64,000 nt of DNA, taken from positions 1 to 64,000 of the forward strand of contig NMRA01000793.1 in NCBI GenBank assembly GCA_002633005.1, in the 5' to 3' direction. Shown in pieces: positions 41,229-54,200 of the stretch. Both the position numbers and the translations under genes were made by a program. Below the pieces are notes generated by a model. That model made no database searches and was not told the origin of the DNA. It was given only the letters and a program-made list of their open reading frames with translations. Source of the stretch: Phoronis australis. Taxonomy: Eukaryota; Phoronida; Phoronidae. Each line of letters opens with the position of its first letter. Within the stretch, counting starts at the first letter, position 1.

Positions 41229-44200
41229 ATGCTGAATGTTGCTGGCACTCTGTCACTCGTGGGCAGCCTCCACGACTCGAAATATACCTGCGTCTGAGCA
41301 TGCTCTCAACGCTACATTTTTTGAAGACTGACAAAATATGCACAGCCTTAAATCGTTTTGATCACATTTGTTTAGGCCAGAACAGAAGCACGAACTTTAA
41401 AATTAGCGCGTAAGTAAATAACGACATATCTATCCAATCCAACGTTACGGTTTATTTCAGTAAACCATTCTCAAGGAAACAGTTACAAACACAAAACAAG
41501 CGACACAGATAGAGAAGAGACTGTACAGGTACACATCAAAATGCATTGTGAGGGGGAGAGACCACAAACCAAAACAGTTGGAGCTCAAATGAACCAATGT
41601 TTCTATTGTATTCCTTTGTTTTTTTGCTAACAAGACAACAGAAGGTACCGTAATATGTGGTTCTTCAATTTTCCTTTTACGATCTATTGCTGCCTTTGAA
41701 GTCACAACACAATGAGGGGGAGCTATCTAAGCCTAAGAAAGCACAGAGAAAGGAAGAAAAAAAATATGCAAAAGCAAAGACAAGATATTCAGTGAGAAAC
41801 AGTGACGTGTAAGACTTGCAAAGGCTATAGCCATGTTAAGAATTTCGGGACAACGCTCAGTAAATTAACATTTCATAGCAGATCCGGATAATGGGGGGTT
41901 GGGATAAAAAGATTGATTGCCCATGAATTTTGTTTGGTCGGTTACAGTGTCCTCAGAGATTTGTTAAGGTGTGTTAATTAGAGGTGTTGAAGCCCTACTG
42001 AAGCAGACTGAACAGAAAGAGGAGGTAAATACAGGCAAAGTCAGAAAAATCAACAAAACATCTGACTCAAGATTGGCAGAATGCAAAAGAGTTGAGAATC
42101 TTCAATCAAAACTAAGAACTAAATTCGCATTGCACGCTTCAAATTCAAACTGAAACAATGGCTAGGGTGTCTAGTAACTTCATTGTCATATAGTTTGAGT
42201 GGGATTAAGCTTACCAGTACAAGTAATTTTCGAATAAGTCTAAGTCAAATTCACGGCTTCCGCGTATTTGAAAGCAGACATACAGGACGTTGGGTGAGTA
42301 TGTAATCTTGCTTATCATTGGCTAGTGTATGAATATTGTCCAATGAGAATGGTGCTTACTAAATAATCTGATGGCCTATTGACCTGTCTTATTATAATAT
42401 TACAAGTTTGCTGAGAAATAAGCCCAGTTTTAAAAAACAATAACTTTATTAATACGTAATTTTGAGCTTGGTAACCCCCCAAAACAGTGGTCTGCAATGT
42501 CTTGAGATGATTCTGACATGTGTTATTTGCTTGTAACATGACTTGGCCATCAAAATTTTATTTAAATGACTTTTCAAGAATTGGACGGCTGACTATTGTC
42601 ACAAATTGATTTTCAGAGTGACGCATGCTCCATGTTGGTACATCTTGTACATGTATACACACACAAAAATATCGCCGCCTCTCACGACTGGCAACACTTT
42701 CTGTGATAGACGGTGCGTGTCACGAACATAGCCGCTCCACTTCAAAATCATAGACCGACTCCCCACGTGTCTGCTGGGAATTTCGTATTCAAGAATATTT
42801 GCACATTAAAATGAACTCAGGTGCGAAAGAGAACTCTAGACCTGGAATGGCCAACTCCCGTACGTGACCCATGCATTCTGTTCTAGTGTTAGATCTTCGG
42901 AAAACGACATTTCACGGGACTGACCACGAGAGTTTGGACTATGAATTTCCGGTTCGTTGTGTCACTTTTTTTCTTAACAGAGTCATTAATCAAGACTCTT
43001 GAGGTACGGTTCCAAACATAGAAATTTCTCAGCAAGAGAAATGGTACGTTTCATGGGTTTTTACGGCACCTGCGATTTCACATTCGAATAAAAAACGCGT
43101 CACGTCTCCCTTTCGACACAAAATGCTGTGGGCACACGTTTTTGTGTTGCCGCTAAAATGTCACCCTTACTCTTTGGCATATACCTAGGTGTCCCTCTTT
43201 TTATATCGGGCGATCAGCGGGAGCGTCGCCCAAGGGCTATACGTGAAACAACAGGTCAGGTGGCCACACAGGTGTAGACAAAAATCTTGTTGACGGCGAG
43301 CAGTGGAAACCGCCATACTAACAAAGACATTAAACATACTTCCAAAGTCCCTCAAGCAGGGAGGTAAGCTGGCCGAGCAGAAGCGGTGAAAATAATTCAA
43401 CCCTATGTTCCATATCAACAAAAACACCGGAGCAAACGAATGTAAACAGCTCTCACGCACGCGGGGCGGAACCTGCCTCGAGAGATCAAGGTTGGCATTC
43501 TTGTTCTACAGTTCTATGGTTGCAACAACTAAGGCAATACAAATACACAACAAAAGCAATGGAAATAAGACAACCAAGTACGCAGATAGCTTCAACTGCC
43601 AGTTAGGTAATGCGAGTTTGCAGATTCAACCAAGAGATTACGCCCTGCCGTCAAGATCCACAATGATTAGCAGTACTTTACAAGGGAAATGCTTGCGATG
43701 TGTATGAAACGACCAGTGGCCGAGTTGAAGAATGGTTTGGTACTCGGCGCATTCCACTCTGAAACGACAATAAGACCAGCTCCACACACGGCCTGGGAAG
43801 GTATTCTGATCTTTAGTGATGGCGTCCCTGCTACTATTATGATACAATTTCGACCCGCAAGTATGGGTAGAAATGCACATTCACATAAAATTTGTATTTT
43901 TTCCTATTATGTAACCACGAGGAATTTTGGCACTTAATTTGTTGATATGTTCCCTGAGAGTTGAGAAGGATTAAGATTAATCACTTTCATAAACCGACAA
44001 TAATTATCAACAACTCTCTGTCACGTTCGTTTGCAAACGCGACCAAACTCGGAGTTTGATGATATTTTGATGACTCTACCAGTCTATGAACACAATCACA
44101 TGATTTTCACCTGCTTGCCGATTGGTTACCATTCACTTGATTCTCCCAAACTGCATGAAACAGTTTTGAAATTAACGTACATGACCAATCTTTAGCAAAT

Positions 44201-44498
44201 TTCAAACTACATGTAGTTTTATCATATATGGCAACCCGACCACACTGTTAAACTTTCGTCCAAATTCTAGCGTATTTTCTAACTTTTAGATCCAGTCGTA
44301 ACCAGAAGAGGTATTTTCATATGAAAAAGCATGATATCATCTTGTAACATAGAGCATCAAAACCAATGACAAGCGACCATTTCTGTTTTTGATAACTTCT
44401 TTTACGTCCCTTTCTCTTAAATTTTCCCTTTGCCGAACTATCAAGTTGAGCGGTGTAGCTGCGAATATTTGAAAGACAAGTGCACTGGATATAGGCGT
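41229..44498. other. Intergenic DNA, nothing recognised
   Basis: Open frames up to 100 codons (for example 43405-43707) without family motifs. A short ACACAC stretch lies at about 42657. Confidence 0.45.
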
Positions 44499-44628
44499 TT
44501 ATTACTCTGCGCGTGTAAGCGCAGAGTACTGTTGTTCCTGGGTTTTCTTCATTTTTATTCTTCTTATTACTCTGCGCGTGTAAGCGCAGAGTACTGTTGT
44601 TCCTGGGTTTTCTTCAATTTTATTCTTA
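44499..44628. repeat. Two copies of a 65-bp tandem repeat with an actctgcgc palindrome
   Basis: Units start at 44499 and 44564. Each contains actctgcgc-gtgtaa-gcgcagagt, a 9-bp-arm hairpin. The phrase cacgcgcagagt recurs inverted at the far end of the following tandem duplication (about 45775-45786 and 46951-46962), suggesting terminal inverted ends. Confidence 0.8.
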
Positions 44629-44640
44629 TTCTTATTCTTA

Positions 44641-45820
44641 TTCTTCTTATTCTTCTTCCGACCAACTTTGAAGCTTAATAACTCCAAATTGGGTGCAGGT
44701 ACGGTCTTTAAATTCAGCACATGTGGTCTGACAGTATATAAATTTTGATTAATTATATAATCATATTCCATATTGCACCGGAAGAGGTTGTTTGGTGCAA
44801 AGGTCATATAATTTTAAAAATACTACTCCTCCTACAGTTTTAAAGCTATCTTTTTTAAATTCGGTGCACAGGTATAAGTCAACATGACAATTTAAAAAAA
44901 TACTTTTCTAAGTAATCGGGTCATCCAATCAGGTGAAATAGTCAAAGGTCATTAGGTGCAAACCAAAATTTTGAGCTAGACACTTCAAATTGACAAGTCT
45001 GATTGCCACAGGTAAATCAAACAGGAATCCAAAGTTCCTGGTCATTTAGTGCAAACATGGGGTCATTAGGTGCATTTTTCATCTGAAAATTTGACCTTTT
45101 CAATCAGCAAGTATTCTGATGTGTCAACCGTTAGACAACTGTGATTCTCAGCGTTAAACACATTTTCCATGGGCTTTGCAATAATTCTCCTAAAGATGCT
45201 TAAAATGCACCGGATAAGGTCAATTAGTGCAAAGGTCATGTAACGTTCAAAATGTTATATGTCTTACGTTTTTCAAGGAATTCTTTTGAATTTCAGCAGA
45301 CTGGTGTAACTCAACATGCCACTTGAATACCCTACTTTACTTTGCAATAGGCCTAACCAATCAGAAAAAATAGGTCACAGGTCATTGAGTGCAAACTAAA
45401 ATTTTGAGCTAGACTTCAGAATTACGTATCTGTTTACTAAGTGCGATTGAGTTTGAATTCTAAATTTTCAGGTCATTTGGTGCACCCATGGGGTCATTAG
45501 GTGCATTTTTCTTCTGAAAATTTGACCATTTCAATCATCTTGTATTCTGAAGTGCTTAAAGTAAAACATCTGTGATTATTAGCATGAACCACACTTTTAA
45601 TCGAGTTAACAATTACTCCCTCATCGGGGCTCATAATGCACCGGAAGAGGTCAATTAGTGGAAAGGTCATTCAAAAAATAATATGTAATTTCTCCTACAA
45701 TTTTAAAGAATTCCTTTTCATATTGGTAAACGGGTTGCTGTCAGTAACTTCCCATAATAAATACAGTAATACGCACGCGCAGAGTCCGTTACTGTCACGC
45801 CGTGACAATAATCTTTCTAG
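44641..45820. repeat. 1.18-kb tandem duplication, copy 1
   Basis: Starts at a TTCTTC-rich tract and accaactttg (44661); the same sequence restarts at 45841. It is also internally repetitive (gtcattaggtgca, tgcaccgga, ggtcaattagtg phrases at half-unit spacing). It holds one perfect DR1 (AGGTCA-c-AGGTCA, 45372-45384). Confidence 0.9.
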
Positions 45821-46998
45821 TTCTTCTTATTCTTCTTCCGACCAACTTTGAGGCTTAATAACTCCAAATTGGGTGCAGGTACGGTCTTTAAATTCAGCGT
45901 ATGACCTTTGACAGTATATAAATTTTGATTGCATATATAATCATATTCCATATAGCACCGGAAGAGGTCGTTTGGTGCAAAAGCCATATAATTTTCAAAA
46001 TGCTACTTCTCCTTCAGTTTTAAAGCTATCTTTTTCAAATTCGGTGCACAGGTATATGTCAACATGGCAATTTAAAAAATACTTTTCTAAGTAATCGGGT
46101 CATCCAATCAAGTGAAATAGGTCAAAGGTCATTAGGTGCAAACCAAAATTTTGAGCTAGACACTTCAAATTGACAGGTCTGATTGCCACAGGTAAATCAA
46201 ATCGGAATCCAAAGTTTCAGGTCATTTAGTGCAAACATGGGGTCATTAGGTGCATTTCTCTTCTGAAAATTTGACCTTTTCAATCAGCAAGTGTTCTGAT
46301 GTGTCAACCGTTAGACAACTGTGATTCTCACCGTTAAACACATTTTCCATGGGCTTTGCAATAATTCTCCCAGAGAAGCTTAAAATGCGCCGGATAAGGT
46401 CAATTAGTGCAAAGGTCATGTAACGTTCAAAATGCTATATCTCTTACGTTTTTCAAGGAATTCTTTTCAATTTCAGCACACTGGTGTAAGTCAACATGCC
46501 AATTGAATACCCTACTTTACTTTGCAATAGGCCTAACCAATCAGAAAAATAGGTCAAAGGTCATTGAGTGCAAACTAAAATTTTGAGCTAGAGACTTCAG
46601 AATTACGTATCTGATTACTAATTGCGATTGAGTTTGAATTCTAAATTTTCAGGTCATTTGGTGCACCTATGGGGTCATTAGGTGCATTTTTCTTCTGAAA
46701 GTTTGACCACTTCATTCATCTTGTATTCTGAAGTGCTTAAAGTAAAACATCTGTGATTGTTAGCATTAACCACACTTTTAATCGAGTTAACAATTACTCC
46801 CTCATAGGGGCTCATAATGCACCGGAAGAGATCAATTAGTGGAAAGGTCATCAAAAATTTAACACGTAATTTCTCCGACAATTTTAAAGAATTCTTTTTC
46901 ATATTGGTAAACGGGTTGCTGTCAGTAATTTCCCATAATTCCAGTAATACGCACGCGCAGAGTCCGTTATTGTCACGCCGTGACAATAATCTTTCTAG
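45821..46998. repeat. 1.18-kb tandem duplication, copy 2
   Basis: Second copy, a few percent diverged from the first. It holds two perfect DR1 motifs (AGGTCA-a-AGGTCA) at 46119-46131 and 46551-46563. Ends with the tgtcacgccgtgaca palindrome and atctttctag, as copy 1 does. Confidence 0.9.
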
Positions 46999-47320
46999 TT
47001 TATAGTTGTTGTTCCGACATGTACGCCAATCCGTGAAATTTCATGGGCGACAATGATATCACAGCTCCGATTACAAAAACATCTCCCAACATACATGTTG
47101 AATGCTCAAGTGCTAGTAAGAATGCGAGAACACTTTCAGGTACACGAGTATGTCTAATTTACATGCAAAAGATGTCACACTATAAGAATCACAATAGACC
47201 TCAATAGATACGGCGCGTAATGTGTATACAAAACAAATCAAATAGATGGCGCAAACATCGTCACAAGAGGTCTCACGAGTTGTCACGATTTCCACTGCAG
47301 GTTGTTTAGCAGTTACAGCT

Positions 47321-48228
47321 GGATTGTTTTAAAAACCCCTCGACCCCCACACCCAACCANATCCTCGTCGCCAAAATGTTGTGTTCGTAGAACCAGTAAA
47401 ACAACACAGATGAGAGTAAATTATAATACGTCTATTTACTTGGAGAACTAATACAAGAAGGGGATGAGCACGTGGCTTGTGGGCATAAATACCACGTGAC
47501 TATATTCTAAGGAAAACCACAAGTAGCATTGCCAATACTCAACAACTTTAAAACTACACGAATATGCCTGGCTCAAGACTGATGGTTAAAGACAGAAAGT
47601 AGCATAAGAACATGATCTGAAATGGCGTATTGTGGGTGTGCTATCGTTGTCACGGAAATAGTTCTACGAGCGGTTACAAATGACCTTGCTCTTCTAAATT
47701 TAGGGAGAGAATGCGTTAACATGTATACACATAATTACACATTTTAGCATTTGATTTCTGTCGTATACTCGTTTACAATGTACTACATGTAACTTTAATA
47801 TGCTTTTTTAACTAAAAGTTTGTTTTTTCAAACTGTATTTACTGAAGAAATTACATTCATATTCGTGGCCTTCTCGCACTCTCCCCATAGTTTGAATCTG
47901 CCATTCAGTGAAGAGCAGACGAGACGATTACACTCTGTCAGGAAGGAGACGATTTGTAACGTTAGTAGGTCTTTGATTTGATGTAGTCGCGTTTTTTTCA
48001 AAGTTGCCGATGGACTCTTTTAATTGTAAAAATAGGGAAAAGTCAGCCAAGACTCGTTGGTCTTGCAAATCAGCACTTGTTCTATGATTTTTGTTCAGTC
48101 GAGTCAAGCTTGTGACGTTGTGTCTCTATCATTAGTCGATGGGGTCGAAGGTCGTGAGTCAAGGGAGTTGTGGGTCGAGGAGGTCGTGGGTCGAGGGGTG
48201 TGGAGTCGAGGGGGTTTTAGAACAATCC
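47321..48228. mobile_element. 0.9-kb element with terminal inverted repeats
   Basis: The left end ggattgttttaaaaacccct matches the reverse complement of the right end (about 48198-48228), and similarity continues into C-rich 'cgacccccacac' repeats. The right subterminal region is a gtcgaggg-type tandem run. Segment 47571-47640 resembles 32713-32783. No coding capacity; an N lies at 47360. Flanking target duplication not resolved. Confidence 0.6.
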
Positions 48229-51097
48229 GTTATAGTTTTACATGAGATATTTTGCCTTTTTGATTTTGAGTTCACTCTTACAGCGTGAACCAGTATTCCC
48301 ATGCTCATTGGGGGTAGTACAATAACATGAAGCAAACATGTCCGCCTTATCTTCATGAATGAAGATTGCGCTTGCCAACATAAAGTTTTACTGTTTTTAC
48401 TCATATTTGTCCTTAAAACTTATTGGTTTGACAGTTAACTGAAATATTTGGGCTTGAGAAAAAGACAACGATATTTGCGGACGCAAAAACATCTTTTTAA
48501 TTATGTTATTTGAATTACGAAATCAAGCTCCCTTTCTCTGTGCCACTTATGCTGTTTCTAGGACGCTATAGAAAAGTGTCCAGATTTCGTCTCCTCACAT
48601 ATGTCTTACCTTTGGTTCATGAGATCCGTCATTTGTGTAAGAATATAAGCCTAGAACGCATCTTCTCTTACCCGAAGAGCACATCCACCGAACTCATATC
48701 TCCTTCACTTATATATGGCTTACGGCACCGAGAAACCGTGGCTCACAGGCGGTCAAATACGCCTCACATACCGCCAAACGCGATGCCCTACTCACAAAGC
48801 ACGGCTTACTCTCGTTGCCTCTATTAAAAGCACTGCTCCCTGTTGCCCCAACACTGTAATATGCGGACATACAGTCTTCGAGCGCTTTGCGGGGGTTGGA
48901 TATTGATAAGCCTGAACATCGACTTTGGCGGTATCAATGGATTCTAAAGGAATCTTCGTGGACTTGATTATTCATGCTGACTAAACTATCCATTAAAATA
49001 ACCATACTATTACAGAACTGAACAATTGATCTGTTGGATGCTGTTGTGGTAAGTGACTTTAATTTTTGTTTACATGTGCACATTTTCTGGGACGTATCAG
49101 GACACGCTAACATTTCAACTCTAAGGAGGCCTTCATACCAGGTGACGTATGTACATACGTATACTTCTTTAGTACGGAGTATCGGATGTTCACGCCGCCC
49201 GTGCGTTGTGCCTAATCTGTTCTAAGTGGCAATGTGACAAAAAGTGTAAAGGGTACACGAGATAAACGCCAAACACACACACACACACACACACAAAACG
49301 TAACGAGGGTGGCGTAGATGAAGTAATATCCCACGAAACATTATTCCGCGAATCAGTGGAGACCGAAGGTTGAGGTCAATACCTGGAATAATGTCGAGTA
49401 TTTATCCCATACTTTTCGAATTCTCAAGTTTCTTTCATTTTCTCGGCAGATTTTCTACATATTTCACCCAGACTGTTCACGAGGCGGATCTCATCCTATA
49501 TGTATGTACTTGCGCGTTCGGTTACAAGTTTTCTCTAGTAAAAGGAATGTAACGGTATATTACTTGATAAGAGATAACAAAGATGAAAACAACGGTAATT
49601 GAGCATTGAACTTGTAGCATTTTTTGAAAATAGTTAAATAACAACAATATTTGATATTGTAGTTGCTGAGGAATCGGCGCCTGAGTTGCAGACGGTATAA
49701 TATTTAGCATTGAAAACTGAGTCAGAAGTGTCACATAATTAACAATTCGAGATGTTACGTTTGGGACCTGATTGCATGTTGAGTGTTATTTATACTGTTG
49801 CAAGTGTATTACTTTAAACTATTTTGGAAAGTTTGGTGATCGAACCGTCCAACCACGTGGGGTCGACATTCACCTACCTTTTGAACTTTCCATATCAGAA
49901 AGCACAGGTCATTTTTCAGAAGTAAAACTGCTCCCAAAAGCATACGTTTGAATGTTTAGTTTGGGGAATGTACCTTCATGTTATTTTTCGTGATTTGACG
50001 TTAATTTGTTTCAACATGTGTGATAATTGACCACTTGTGTTCTTATTTTTTCCAAAATAATCATCATTATGATTTCTCCTCCGTAACATGTGCCCATGGA
50101 ATTCGCCTCGGTGGGTACCATAGATACGTCGCGTGATCTGTTCTTAGCATTTTACCACCTACTTGACGTGCGAGCGAGTTCATTAGTCGCATGATTTATG
50201 TCAAAACATAAGATCATGAAAATTCGTTTACATCAATTGTGCACTCTATAATACTGATCCTTTATGAAAATCTCACCCGAGTGTACCCGAGCATTCACCC
50301 TGGAAGGCAAACTTTTTAACTTTCAACTGAAAAGCAGGTTGTCTCTAAGGGTGTGCGATGTGTGCAAATCAAATCTGTTATGGTTATTTCGGTATACTTG
50401 GCCTAAAAGATATATCATTTAAGCATTGAAATGTGTAACTCAATTAATAGGAATTCATTATTTAGTTGATTATAAGTAGGCCCCCTATTGTAGAAAAACA
50501 GCAATTAATTAGGAGATCAATACAGTCATCACGTGGAACCAGCCAATCATTTTAGATCACCAGGGAAACCCAGGATACAACTAAAATCATCAATATTTGA
50601 TTGGAAACAATTACTTGAAAAGCATTTGAAAGTGAATTGGGTATGATATTGTAATACGTGTTTCCGTAGGGTGCATTGTTTTCTGCTCAGTGTCGAGTTG
50701 TTGAGTGAGTGATCAGGTGCGATATATGTTCAAAATTTGCGCAGGGCTGACTTCTCTAACAGCATTGGTTCCCTGTATTCAACTCTAAATTTAATTGCTG
50801 CTAACCCTGGTTTTGGAATGGGCAGAACTTCTACAGTATTGTTTAGGTTAAGTTTCGAAGGGTAAAACGGGTAAATTCTCCCTTTAGATATTGCACGTGT
50901 AATATCATTGACATTTTGACATTTTGCAATTCGAATCTTGTGGAATATCTGCACTTAATTGAAGGAGACCGGTGATCGTGGAAGATTAGAATTAGCAGAT
51001 GAAACCAAATGAAACAGTTTAGCATTTCCTACCAACAGATTGCGAGGAAAATGTATAACCCCCAATACATGTGTTCACAGTTGAAGTTCCGTTTCAG
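48229..51097. other. Upstream region of channel gene B
   Basis: No recognised gene. Open frames at 48510-48906 carry no clear domain. Exon 1 of gene B is preceded by an acceptor (gtttcag, ends 51097), so a 5' non-coding exon is expected in this interval. Confidence 0.4.
49272..49294. repeat. (AC)n microsatellite
   Basis: Pure dinucleotide tract of about 11 units. Confidence 0.9.
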
Positions 51098-51116
51098 CCT
51101 AGCTGTGTATATTGTC

Positions 51117-51273
51117 ATGGCGGCCAGGGCAAAGTCCAAGGAGACGTATGCCTATCTAAAGGGAAGTGATTATCAAGACGTCTCCAATGAAAACCTCACT
51201 TTCAAAGCTCTGTGGAGAGGGTTCCAAGAGAACACGTCGGGTCACGGTTTCAACAGGATCTACCTTACGTCAG
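51117..51273 (+). CDS. Gene B exon 1 (N-terminus, HG motif)
   Basis: First ATG after acceptor gtttcag (51097). Encodes 52 codons and one base, including 'LWRGFQENTSGHGFNRI'. The HG gating motif is intact, unlike gene A. The frame is also open upstream of this ATG through the acceptor, so an earlier start in a spliced 5' exon cannot be excluded. Confidence 0.88.
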
Positions 51274-54200
51274 GTGTAGAACTCTTTTGGTAAATTATTC
51301 AAAACACGTTGGAAGTGGTTGTTTTCTCAGGAGTCGTACAGTATTCCGATATTTAATAAAATCATTATATTTGTATATTTACTATAGTCATTGAGTCGTG
51401 TAAAGGAACAGTAAGACAACCCTGTCCCGAATGCTCACCCAAAAATCTAGATTTTAATTTGAATGTTGTGTCATCTATAAAGTAATACATTTCATGTCTG
51501 TAGGTTCTATAAAGAAGTTGGTATGGATCCTGGTATGTATTGGTGGCTTTATCGCATGGGGTATTCATACTACCACACTGCTGGTCCGCTTCTTCCACTA
51601 TCCCATCGCAGTCACGGTGCAAATTCATACAGCCTCCAATCTAAGTTTCCCGGCTGTAACAGTGTGCAACCTGAACTCCATGCGAAAGTCTCAGATTGAC
51701 AAACTTGCAAACTTGACGGATCTTTATGCAAAGGCAAATCAGAATGCAAAAGACGGAGGTACGTGTTTAAAGCCCACTTTTACACCTTATCTATATATAA
51801 TTAAAGGAGAGAGCAACCTTTTTTGATGTAATTTTTAGTCAAAATACTGTTCATTTGTTGATTTTCCCAGACATATTAGACATATTAGACATATTTTTAA
51901 TAAATTAGAGCTTCCCTGTAATGTAAGTATTTAATCCTGTCCTATTTTGGACGTGACGTTTAGGGGACTTAGAATTTCCCCCCATTTTGTTTTCATATAG
52001 TTTGGCTGTATGAGCTGTCGAGTCAGTCATTGTTTTACCTCGGTTGTGATAAGTTCGGTCGTTGCTTACGTTTGTTTATGAGTCAGTCAACAAGCCGACC
52101 CGCTGCTGCGTACCAGGATGTAGTCGCTGTCGCCTCACGTGCACTTTGAGTATGACACACCTCGCCGTACTTGGCTTGTTGGTGTGAACAATGAGCTAGA
52201 CATAGAACGCATTGTTACCCGTCCACGCAACGTACAAAGCAATGGATAATTACGGAGTGTGCGGTAAGCATTTTCTGCTGTCGGATTGACAACACCTGAT
52301 GAAGGGCGCCGTACCGTCGCTGTGATTCCTGGCAATGCCCTGTCGCCATCTCTGAGAACTGCATTTTTTAAGCAATGGCTTGCGAGCTGTGGCCTCTACA
52401 GGGGCTCGAGACCCTTCAGCTACTGTCACCTGTGCCTCCGAATGTACCCCAGAGCTAGGCAATGACCATCGCCTCTGTTGGCCCGAACTAGAGGCGATAC
52501 AGCTCCTATAGGCGCTCCTTACGCCAGAGGCTTTTCGGCGAATTATGCCTCGCACTGGCTCAAGCATGAAAGTCACGTTGTTATAAATGCCTTTTGCGTA
52601 TAGAGGGACACCTTAGGAGGTTGACGGTGTGTTTAATTCCTTCCAACTCGATCAAATACTTCCGTTATTGAACTTTTTCTTCGAGCAATCACTCGTTCAG
52701 TTCCCAAAATCGTGAACTCACCATTTTTATACTGCGCACGCTTCAATTTTTACCGCTCTCGCTAGTTGAAGTGACTTCATGACCTCAATCTTTAAATAGG
52801 CCAAAGGTGAGCCATTGCGGTCGTGTCAGTCAAATATTCGTTTCCAAAATGCCACCACTTATACTTGTCTTTAATTGGCGTTACTTGAAACTAATTGTAT
52901 TTCAATGAATTATTGTTTGTATTTGATAAAAATAAATGCTGTTGATATGACATTTTATAGTCTTTGTGCACATATTTGACATTTTAATGTTTAACAACAC
53001 GTCAAATGCACGGCTGGTTCCCGGCAGCACGTACGCAAAGGGCGGGAACTTCAGCTTTCAAAGTTCGCTAGTAGGACCGCCACTTCTGACCTTCGGCCTG
53101 GTTAAAAGAATCTCTTGGCGTGCGCCGAGTGAAAATGTTGAGTTCACGATTTCGGGAACTGAAATAGGGAGTGCTCGAAGAAAATGTTTGATAATGGGAG
53201 TATTTGTTCGAGTTAGAAGGAAATAAACGCATCGACAACCTTCTAAGGTGTTCCTCTATGCGCAAAAGGTATTTATAACAACGTGACTTTGACGGTTTAG
53301 TCGGTGGGGGGAAAATTCACCGAAAAGCTTCCGGCGTATGGAGCGCCTATAGGAGCTGCATCGCCTCTGGTTCGGGCTAACAAAGGCGATGGTCATTGCC
53401 TACCCCAGAGCTTGCATTTCCGGAAACTATCAGTGATTCGCCCTCTACTGGTGTTGTCTCCAGCCCAGAGCCCGAGTGTCCCCCAACGCACTCCCTTTGG
53501 GTGGTGTCCTGAGCACCAGAACAACTCACTTCCAGCCGCGTGACTTCATAGGGTCCACACTCCTGGAAAATTCTAAATAGCTCCAAAAGTGAATTTAGTC
53601 TTCAAAAAAACTTATCAAAGTTTGGCGCACCGGCCTGTTCACTGTACGACGAACTGTTTTCCTCACTGGGTAACGAACTGGACCTGTATTCACTCCCACT
53701 ACTCAAAATCTTTGCAGGGCTGCTTACAAAGTGCGCGATACACAGCAACCGTGCCAGATGTTCACTGACTCGTAAACAAACGCAAGTGATGACCGAACTT
53801 ATCACGACCGAGGTAAAACAATGACCGAATCGACAGCTTACACTGTCAGACTATATGGAAGCAAAATGGCGGACATTTTTAAACGCCATAAACGCCACTT
53901 CCGGAATTGGGCAGGTCTAATTAATTTATGAGTGGGATACTCAAGGAACCGTATTTTTTATTAAAACGATATGAAAATTAGTTGCGTTCTCCTTTAAAGT
54001 GTTTTATTTTTAAGCTTCCCAGCTAGTGCAATAAGGTTCTAAGACTTCGTGCGCACGTTAGCCTTGTAGCTGCAAATGAAACGTTTGGTGTTGTATTACT
54101 CGTTGGTGGTGAACAATGTGGCCTTAACGAGACATACGGGGAAAAATGTGCTTGGGCATTGGTTTTAGCTGTGCTTGACGTTTTATATTTATACACTTAG

